From assembly GCA_023053575.1 (NCBI GenBank), contig JAKZAP010000021.1, positions 19,654,212 through 19,718,211 on the forward strand: DNA of 64,000 nucleotides, read 5' to 3'. The position numbers and the translations under genes were made by a program. A model generated the notes under the pieces. The model worked only from the letters and a program-made list of their open reading frames with translations. It did not search any database and was not told the origin of the DNA. This document shows positions 55,830-64,000 of this stretch, one piece after another. Each line of letters begins with the position of its first letter. Position 1 is the stretch's first letter. This DNA is from Branchinecta lynchi. Lineage: Eukaryota > Arthropoda > Branchiopoda > Anostraca > Branchinectidae.

Positions 55830-56906
55830 GGTACTAAAAAATAGCTCCTTAATTATACGGCTAGACTGCACTCATTGGTTTCAATTGCTGTCCTAATACA
55901 GTATATTACTTTGGTAACTAAAAAGAACGGGATTTAATTTTGACCTGTATAGGCTACTGGTATCCCTCAGGGGAATGAAGGGTAGTACACATACGTATGA
56001 ATACCATGTTCACCCCTCCCACCATGCCCCACTCCACTGTTCGAGCATGGGTATCAAATAAGGCTTAGCATAATAGACAGAGCTATACTATATCAGAAAA
56101 AGGTAGGCATCATTATATAAGATGTTGTGAATTTTATTTATTTTTTCTTTTTACTACACAGAAACAGGTCTTAAGTGACATTGAATGGTATCATGTTTTT
56201 GAGGGCAGTCTGGGCTCAAGAGCCAATGCAAATTGGAGTATGTCAGCTAATTAAGTCATGTGTCATCATTATCTACCTATATCAATGAAATTTGACTATT
56301 GATTTCCATGAATAATAACACTGCATGTATTGATATGTAGGCTAGTGAGTGGTATGAAATACTTTCATTTGTTATGCTTCAGACTGGGATAATCTTGAGC
56401 AGTAGTATCCAGTAGCATGCAGTCTTACTATAGTAGCCCCAGTCTTGCTACAGCACCATGCACTGGCAACAGTTACTGATATAGCCTTTGCTACTAAAAT
56501 TGACATGCCGACAAAACATGACCATGGCAAAGAGTAACTGGCAAAATGTCCACAAAGCAAAACGGCCTCATGACAAAACATCCTCAGGGTTGAACTTCCC
56601 CATGGCAAAACATTCCTATGGTAAAACGTCCTCAGTATAGATTTTGAAGTTACCTTTGGTCACTGGGCACATGACAAAAAATAAGAAAATTTTGAAGTAA
56701 ACAGAAAAGAGCTGATCGACAAGTTTCTCAAGCTATGTAGGCCTACTGCAGGTTACAACTGACAATTCAAGGTCACCAGATACAGCACCCACTGAAACCC
56801 TGCTTGACGTTTCAGGTCTTTTCAAAGTTAAAAAGTGCCCCTCACAGCCCCACCTTAGTGAGCGGGAGACCTTCGGGCACCATGCCCATAATTTGAGAAT
56901 TTGTGT
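55830..56906. other. RNF2: 5' flank of RNF2
   Basis: Must hold the RNF2 5' UTR and perhaps its promoter on the - strand. I saw no convincing TATA box or initiator. 56510-56640 has repeated ATGGCAAAACATCC-like words. No other gene. Confidence 0.4.
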
Positions 56907-57750
56907 ACGACAGGTGTAACGGAGGGGTATCCAACCTTGAATTTACACAACCTCGAACCTGACCTAACAAGGTTGGAAGGAAATTTCACTCCAGTCCTAA
57001 AAAGATACTAACTGTCAAGAAAGAAACCCTGAGTGACTCAGGGCCTGTCAGTCTAGTACACTAGCCCCATTTCAGGCACGGTGCTCAAACGTCTAGCACC
57101 ATTCCTGGGGGCTAGACGTTCAAGCACTGTACCTTGGATTTCATGTAGGGTGCATGGATTTCAGTACACAGTGCATACAGAAAAAACACAGTTTCTGTCA
57201 TCACAACTGAGCACCAGCTCGGACCAACAGGGCTGAAATTACTACTATGAATTAGAGAAATCAAAGACAATCCTTTATATATTTTTCACAACAAAAACAA
57301 AAGGGCTCTAATGATGATGGAGATGAAAAACCTAACAGCACCCTATCTATTTTCCATGTATTTTCCCTATCTATTCCCCAAGAGCCAATATTCTGGTTGG
57401 CTGCCAGGTAGAAAAAGCTGAGGCACAGTTGTTGTGAACTAAAAATATATAAAGGATTGTCTTTGATTTCTCTAATTCATGGCAGTAATTTCTGCCCTGT
57501 CCGAGATGGTGCTCAGTTGTTATGACAGAAACTGTGTTTTAGATGTATGCACTGTATACTGAAATCCATGCACCATACATGGAATCCAAGGTACAGTGCT
57601 TGAACGTCTAGCACCGTGCCTGAAAAGGGGCTAGTGTACTAGACTGGGGCATGTTTTCGACTGCATATAAACTTCCTTCTACAGTTCTAAGGTGGTCAGG
57701 CCAAGTTTGAGGTCCTATAATTCGAGGTTGGAAACCCATCGTGTATGACA
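56907..57750. mobile_element. Fold-back element, arms about 330-390 bp
   Basis: The left arm includes GTGTACGACAGG, CTAGTACACTAGCCCC, CAAGCACTGTACCTTGGATT and ATCAAAGACAATCCTTTATA. The right arm (57415-57750) carries their reverse complements in reverse order. A loop of about 115 bp. No coding frame. Confidence 0.7.
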
Positions 57751-57754
57751 ATAC

Positions 57755-57787
57755 GTAGTTACTAGTGTTAGAAGGGTGGAACTGCTC
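57755..57787. repeat. End fragment of the GAGCGTGTTCC family
   Basis: TAGTTACTAGTGTTAGAAGG, GTGGAACTGCTC. Only the right end is present. Confidence 0.55.
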
Positions 57788-57937
57788 ATAAAGTTTATAT
57801 CTTATTAAATAAATGAATGAATTATACTTCCTAAAAAAAAATCAAAATTTCTGATTTCTCTATCTAATCAAATAATATTTTTCTATCTGAGCAAACATAA
57901 CAGCGTTGTAACTGGCGTTGTAAGAGCTTTATATTTA

Positions 57938-59600
57938 GGCACTGTCTAGGGAACCGGGAGTCGTACTTTATGCCCTACGGGCTACGGAACCGGTAGTTCT
58001 CACGGAAACCAAACCATATGAGCTGCAATTCCGGGATCTGACGTCATTAACTAACGGAAACTTGTACGTGCTGGCTCCCGTTCCGGTAGTAATTGGAAAT
58101 AGCTCACGGAAACTTCATTGCACTAGCTTCTCGTCCGGTAGCCTCACGGAATTGTGTACCCAGAAGCTAGGGAGCCGGTAGTTGATACCGGAAACTGTAT
58201 AATTGGAGCTTCTGTTCCGGTAGTGTACGTGGAATATAAAACTCACGGAATAGTTTGGATGAGAGCTAGGATGCCGGGATTTTCACGGACTTAGAGAAAA
58301 TAACATCGGACAAAATTCACTACCGGAACCCATATATTAGTCGCGTTTTTTACAGATCGACTGGCGATTGGGACTTGTTCCCGGGTTCATCCAGTTGACC
58401 GTTTTTTGTCGCTTGATAGGGGAGCGAGAACAAGCCTTCGAAAAACGGTCTAAATCAGTCAATAAATCAGTCCATCCCCACAACTCTTCCCTCGGCAGTC
58501 TCTGAAACTGCTGCAGTACTGGCGCTTCCTGAGGTGTATATTGTACGTTTTTGGGTCCACATGTTTCAGTTTTCAAAATTTGGCACCAAGTTTGACTGGA
58601 CCTCCAAGAGAAAGTTGCATCGGATCGACTGTTGACTTTGTTCCCAGTCGATCTCCAGTCAAGCGACAAAAAACGGATCGACTGGACCTCCAGTCGACAG
58701 TCGATCGCAAAAAACGGCAACTTTCTTTCCAAGCGATTGCAAAAAACGCGACTATTGAGAGCTAAGGTACCGGTAGCAACTACTATTTGCTTGAAAATGA
58801 ACAGCTCACGGACACAGGTGACTATGGGCTAGGGTTCCGGTAGTGACGAAAATAAAAGAATAGGACTCACGGACCCATGTCAGTGTAGACTAGGAAACCG
58901 GAAGTGAATATTTTTTACTCACGGAACGACGGGTGTCAATATGGACTTTGAGTCCGGTACAGCTCACTGAATCCAGTTATACATCTTATTTTTTTTTTGC
59001 CCTACCGGAACCCCAGCCAGCAGAAGTTGGGTTCCGTTAGCTAAAAATATTTGCTTCCGGTTTCCTAGTCTGCACTGACATGGGTACGTGAGTTCAATTT
59101 TTTTTTTTTCATCACTACCGGAACCCTAGCCCATAGCCATCTGTGTCCGTGAGCTGGTCATTTTCAAGCAAATACTAGTTTCTACCGGTACCTTAGCTCT
59201 CAATATATGGGTTCCGGTAGTGAATTTTTTCCCATGTTAAGTCCGTGAAAATCCCGGCATCCTAGCTCTCATCCAAACTATTCCGTGAGTTTTATATTCC
59301 ACGTAGACACTACCGGAACAGAAGCTCCAATTATACAGTTTCCGGTATCAACTACCGGCTCCCTAGCTTCTGAGTACACAATTCCGTGAGGCTACCGGAC
59401 GAGAAGCTGGTGCGATGAAGTTTCCGTGAGCTATTTCCAATTACTACCGGAACGGGAGCCAGCACATACAAGTTTCCGTTAGTTAATGACGTCAGATCCC
59501 GGAATCGCAGCTCATATGGTTTGGTTTCCGTGAGAACTACCGGTTCCGTAGCCCGTAGGACATAAAGTACGACTCCCGGTTCCCTAGACAGTGCCTTATA
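57938..59600. mobile_element. Long fold-back element made of CTCACGGAA/CCGGTAG units
   Basis: The left arm (57938-58970, less an insertion) and right arm (58980-59600) are near-perfect reverse complements over about 620 bp. They start GGCACTGTCTAGGGAACCGG and end with its complement. Each arm is a series of diverged 50-60 bp units containing CTAGGGAACCGG, GTAGT and CTCACGGAA. A 415-bp element is inserted in the left arm. No coding capacity. Confidence 0.8.
58339..58753. mobile_element. 415-bp inverted-repeat element with ATT duplication, inside the fold-back
   Basis: Starts AGTCGCGTTTTTTACAGATC and ends GATTGCAAAAAACGCGACT: 13 bp match exactly, then weaker. ATT at 58336-58338 and 58754-58756. 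The opposite arm of the fold-back keeps the empty site (GAACCCATATATTGAGAGC in complement). Internal CGACTGGACCTCCAGTCGA-type palindromes. Confidence 0.85.
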
Positions 59601-59946
59601 TTTATTGGGTCCCTGAAAAATTGGCTGGTATTCTTTTCCATATCCGCCACAATTTCATTACATATAGCATCATATAGGCCCAGGGTCCCCCCGATGCTGT
59701 TGGCCAGTCGGTAAAATATAACCAAGATATAACGGAGTCGGCTGTCACTATCCAACTCTACTGTAAGAAATTTCCTGTAGGAAAAGCCGACGTTGCCGAC
59801 TAGTTGGCTACAAGCTCGCTACAAGAAAAAATCGTGTAGGAATTGGTTTTGTCGTGTTTTTTTTCTCCTGGTACCCCGATTTCAGCTTATTCTTCGAAAG
59901 TGGTAAGGGTCTAACCTGTGCGGTTTTTACGGGAAGTGTGGACCTT

Positions 59947-60516
59947 AGGCGTATTCTCGCCGTTCCCCGAGGACTCCTCGGGGAATCGAAGGGAACGGCG
60001 AGAATAGAGGGAGTCACTAAATATTCTTTGAGCCCAAGCTGACTTTGAAACATTTATTCCAGCAATGTTTTCAACGGATACATCAGCTAAGATTCTTAGA
60101 ATCTTCGCTGATTATTCTTAGAATCTTAGCTGATGTATCCGTTGAAAACATTGCTGGAATAAAAGAGGGAGTCACTCCATGCGGACTCCGCGTACAGAAA
60201 CAGCGAGAACAGCGAATGCTTCGAAATTGGATTTTGTTCTAAAACAAAAATATGTAGTTGACGAAATTAGTCTAGATCCACTTTATATTTGGTTTTGTTT
60301 ATTCTGATTGTTTTTAATTAATTTTACATTGCACCAACGCCAGCAAAAATTGATTCCTCCGAATCTGAAAGGGAGTCCTTCTTGATGATGGTGATGATAA
60401 TCGAAGCACTCACCGTCGGTGGGGACTTGCGAGAATACGGGAGTGAGTCCCCGGGACAAACTTAAAACGCGAGGACTCCTCAATTGGAGTCCTCGGGGAA
60501 CGGCGAGAATACGCCT
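59947..60516. mobile_element. AGGCGTATTC-family element carrying a palindromic insertion
   Basis: Full terminal repeats as in the 5183 copy. It is inserted in GACCTT/AGGCCGG of the 3.8-kb element, with CTT on the left and CGT on the right as a candidate 3-bp duplication. It is lengthened by the insert at 60019-60163. Confidence 0.8.
60019..60163. mobile_element. 145-bp palindromic retroposon-like insertion, 13-bp target duplication
   Basis: AGAGGGAGTCACT stands at 60006-60018 and 60164-60176; the uninterrupted copy at 5236-5248 has it once. The insert has about 50-bp arms: TTATTCCAGCAATGTTTTCA onward on the left, with the same sequence inverted up to GCTGGAATAAA on the right. The centre is AGAATCTTCGCTGATTATTC. 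A unique 35-bp lead, AATATTCTTTGAGCCCAAGC onward, precedes the left arm. Confidence 0.8.
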
Positions 60517-60630
60517 CGTAGGCCGGATTGATGAATATGACTCTTGCCTGGGGCCAAAAAGAAAGTTTTTTGCTTGTAATTGAGCCAGAGCCTACAGAGT
60601 GTGAACTAAAGTGGAGTTTGTATAGCCTAT

Positions 60631-60815
60631 AGGCGTATTCCCGCCGTTCCCCGAGGACTCCTCGGGGAATCGAAGGGAGCGGCGAGAATAGAGGGAGTCA
60701 CTCCACGTGGACTCCGCGTAGAGAAACAGCGAGAACACGGGAAATGCTTCCAAAATAGATTTTGTTCGAAAAAAAAATATGCAGTTGACGAAATTAGTCT
60801 GGATCCACTTTATTT
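60631..60815. mobile_element. AGGCGTATTC-family element cut by the next element
   Basis: Left terminal repeat AGGCGTATTCCCGCCGTTCC through GTCTGGATCCACTTTATTT. The right half is replaced by the element beginning at 60816. Confidence 0.75.
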
Positions 60816-63800
60816 GTGTTGCGAGAGCAAAACTTTGGTTTTGTCCTGTTTTTTTTTTTTTTTTTTTTTTTTTTTCCTATGACTCCGATTTCATTTTATT
60901 CCTGGTAACTGAGAAGGGTCTAACCTGTGCGGTTTTTACGGAAAGTGTGGACCTTAGGCCGGATTGATGAATATGACATTACATTTTGGAAAGCTCCGTA
61001 GAACTCTTGCCTGGGGCCAATAAGGATGGTTTTTGCTTGTCATCGAGCCAGAGCCTACGGTTTGCGAAGTGAAGTGGAGTTGTATAGCCTATGTCAGAGA
61101 GGACTATCTGAAGTTGTGTAGCGAACCTTTCGTTTCATCAAAAGATGTTTCTGCTTTCGAGTGGAAAGCTCCGTTCTAGCACGCAAGCAGGCAGGCACCA
61201 GTTTCAAATTGAAGATGGACTAAAATCTATAAGTGTTAAATATATGCGGCAGTTACCCGGCCCCACAGCCAACATATCTTCTTTGAGTGATAAATAGAAA
61301 AATCTACAGAGACAAAAAAGTGGCTTTTTCCCACGGGTCCGAAAGTGCTGCCATCTATTGTTTCTGTCCATGTCTGCGACGATTTCAGCTGAGTTTATAA
61401 TTTTTTTTTTTTGCACTTTGGTTTGTGGTAGAGTAACGGTATCAGATGTGCCTCTTAAACTTTAAAAGTTCTCTCATTGCTAAAGAAACTAGAGCTTATC
61501 CTTTGCTCCTTTCTAAGTCGTGACGTTAGAAAGTTGGCCTACGGCAAAAAAGTCAACTTTTGAACTAAGACAGGTAGAATTTTTTTTTCGACGGCAATCG
61601 ATAGCCATTGATGAGCCGATCAAAGTATATGCCATCCATTTTTTGGTACAAAAATTCCTTCATGAGATACACCAGTTTGAAAATTTCAAAGGGGTTGACA
61701 ACTTCATAGTAAGGTACATTGAAACCAAAATAGGCGATACCAGTTATGATACATGTAGGGGACTTTTAAGCAACAGTCGACTGTTAGCCCATAATCATCT
61801 TCGGTAATGAGGGGTTTGCAGCTTTTGCTTGTTGGTATACCTGTTATTTGTTTCCGGTGTATTCGATGGTAAGAACAATTTGGTTCCCAATGGTAAGATA
61901 TGCAAGGGACTTGTAAGTAATAATCGGCTGTTATGCTACAATCATCTTCTGCGATGGTGGGTTTGCAGCTTTTGCTACCTGGTGTACCCATTATTTGTTT
62001 CCGGTTAACTTAATGTATATCACGGGAGAGGGACTTGTAAGTAGGAATCTGTTCACGAGGGGCTAGGAATTTTTGCAAATGGGTGCACATTGTATTCGAT
62101 TTCTATAAATCTGACGGTAAGAAAGTTTGTGTCGATGGTCTATCAATGTAACCGAGGATTAACTGTTTACACAACAGATACAAACGAAAATGTAAAGCAA
62201 TGAGGTAGTTTCATAATAATTAATAGTGTCATCTATAGTATTTTAATCCTGAAAAGTTACGGATAGCTTTCTATTACCAACTAGATTATATAAGATATTG
62301 TTCCAAGTTTTCATCCGTCACGATGTCTACGATTGAAAAGGATAAAGTACAACTGACTGCAAAGTTAATTTAGTCCCTTCTTCCTATATTATTTTGTTGT
62401 TGTTTTTACAACGCTGAAGAATACCTTTTGATCATATGATTAATTTTTTTAGAACATCCCGTTTAAAAAGCTTATGCTATAATCATCTTCAGCGATGAGG
62501 GGCTTGCAACTTTTGATAGCTGGTATATCCATTATTTGTTTCCGGTGAATTTGATGTCAATCACGGGAGACGGACTTGTAAGTAAGAATCGGTTCACGAG
62601 AGGCTAGAAATTTTTGAAAATTGGTGCACATTGTATTCGATTTCTGTAAATATGACAGTAAGAAAGTTTGTATCGATGGTCTATCGCTATAACCTAGGAT
62701 TAACTGTTTACGCAACGGGTACAAACGATACGGTAATGTAAAACAATAAGGTAATTTTGTTATAATTAATAGTGTCATCTATGGTATTTTAATCCTGAAA
62801 AGTTACGAATAGCTTTATAATATCAACTAGATTATATAAGATATTGTTCCAAGTTTTCATCCGTCACGATATCTACGATTGAAAAAGATAAAGTTCAACT
62901 TCGACGGCAATCGATAGCCGCTGATGAGCTGATCAAAGTATATGACATCCATTTTTTGGTAAAAAAAATTCCTTTATGAGATACACCAGTTTGAAAGTTT
63001 CAAGGGGTTGACATCTTCAGTAGTAAGGTACACACTGAAACCAAAAATAGGCGATACCAGTTGTGAGACATTTAGGGGATTTGTACGCGACAGGCAACTG
63101 TTAGCTCATAATCATCTTCGGCAATGAGGGGTTTGCAGCTCTCGCTAGTTGGCGTACCTGTCATTTGATGAACAATTTGGTTCCCAAATGTAAAACATGC
63201 AAGGGACTTGTAAGTAATAATCGGCTGTTATGCTACACAAATCTTCAGCGATGAGGGGTTTGCAACTTTTGCTAGTCGGTATACCCATTATTCTTATCCG
63301 GTGAACTTGATGTCTATCACGGGAAAGGGACTTGTCAGTAGAATCGGTGCACGAGGGGCTAGAAATTAGTGCAAATTGTTGCACATTGTATTCGATTTAT
63401 ATAAATCTGACGGTAAGAAAGTTTATATCGTTGGTCTATCGCTGTAACCTAGGATTTACTGTTAACGCAACGGGTACAAACGATACTGTAATGTAAAACA
63501 AGGTAGTTTCGTAATAATTAATAGTGTCATCTATGGTATTTTAATCCTAAAAAGTTACGGATATCTTTATAATACCAACTAGATTATATAGGATATTATT
63601 CCAAGTTTTCATCCGTCACGATGTCTACGATTGAAAAGGATAAAGGTTGAACAACTTCAGGAGTAAGGTACACACTGAAACCAAAAATAGGCGATACCAG
63701 TTGTGAGACATGTAAGGGAATTGTAAGCAACATTCGACTGTAAGCAACAGTCGACTGTTAGCTCATAATCATCTTCGGCAACGAGGAGTTTGCAGCTTTT

Positions 63801-64000
63801 GCTAGTTGGTATACCTGTTATTTGTCTCAGGTGTATTCGATGGTAAGAACAATTTTGTTCCCAATTGTAAGACATGCATGGGACTTGTAAGTAATAATCG
63901 GCTTTTATGCTATAATCATCTTCAGCGATGAGGGGTTTGCAACTTTTGATAGCTGGTGCATCCATTATTTGTTTCCGGTGAATTTGATGTCAATCACGGG
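60816..64000 (-). mobile_element. 3.8-kb inverted-repeat element, copy running off the window
   Basis: Starts GTGTTGCGAGAGCAAAACTT (one change in the terminal hairpin), then a T-run at 60850-60875. It is colinear and inverted with 41616 down to about 38280, including the same repeat units. By comparison about 450 bp remain outside the window. Closer to 37835-41616 than to 21512-24125. Confidence 0.85.

Larger units (their letters stand above)
59820..60630. mobile_element. Fragment of the 3.8-kb inverted-repeat element, interrupted
   Basis: GGGTCTAACCTGTGCGGTTT, AGTGTGGACCTTA, then after an insertion GGCCGGATTGATGAATATGA, CTCTTGCCTGGGGCCAA and GTTTGTATAGCCTAT match 21600-21790 in order. The pieces are split by AGGCGTATTC-family insertions at 59947 and 60631. 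Confidence 0.7.

Noticed and set aside
55830..55871. N-terminal extension of RNF2 upstream of 55829
   Set aside because: The frame is open but the apparent start is GTG; the first ATG, with a good context and the family's usual MS start, is at 55829.
55243..55896. + strand frames opposite RNF2 exon 1
   Set aside because: Complement of the conserved RING coding sequence; no similarity of their own.

Overview
The window is animal nuclear DNA: split genes with GT-AG introns of 1-8 kb, non-LTR retrotransposons, and many inverted-repeat DNA elements. The two genes look like a protostome's. The RING1/2 C-terminus resembles Drosophila Sce more than the vertebrate proteins, and the Hrs coiled coil is insect/crustacean-like. 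An arthropod is my best guess, but the species is not determined.

Two host genes are present, in tail-to-tail orientation. On the + strand, nine exons from 2442 to 43437 encode the C-terminal 530 residues of Hrs/HGS, the ESCRT-0 protein that sorts ubiquitinated cargo at endosomes. The exons carry the second half of the FYVE zinc finger, a UIM, the STAM-binding coiled coil, a Gly/Pro/Tyr-rich tail and a terminal LISFD clathrin box. The VHS domain and first half of the FYVE finger lie upstream of the window. On the - strand, three exons (55829 down to 44888) encode a complete 317-residue RING1/RNF2 (Sce) protein, the E3 ligase of Polycomb complex PRC1. The stop codons are about 1.45 kb apart. 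Every exon junction keeps frame.

Almost everything else is repeats inside or beside the introns. Non-LTR retrotransposon pieces are at 1-1479, 7621-7990, 12390-12905, 13990-14640, 15305-15684, 16318-16440, 19979-21511, 27640-28022, 31429-31887 and 35838-37578. TTAA-flanked elements are at 12922, 29685, 30948 and 34306. hAT-like elements with 8-bp target duplications are at 32738 and 52591. Elements with 3-bp duplications are at 2620, 4359, 5183, 11700, 15841, 33088, 58339 and 59947. Satellite-bearing elements with a terminal hairpin (Helentron/HINE-like by structure) are at 9655, 33565, 49150 and 52780. A 3.8-kb inverted-repeat element of unknown class is complete at 37835-41616 and partial at 21512 and from 60816 to the window end. 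Long fold-back structures occupy 19620-24800, 56907-57750 and 57938-59600.

The least familiar signals are three. One is an 83-bp unit at 4987-5069 between 11-bp direct repeats, whose family carries a hammerhead-ribozyme-like core. The second is a 145-bp near-palindrome at 60019-60163 between 13-bp direct repeats. The third is an Hrs protein whose usual internal PSAP (TSG101-binding) motif reads PSAR, while a PSAP sits near the C-terminus. All coordinates were read by eye; no alignment or database search was run.
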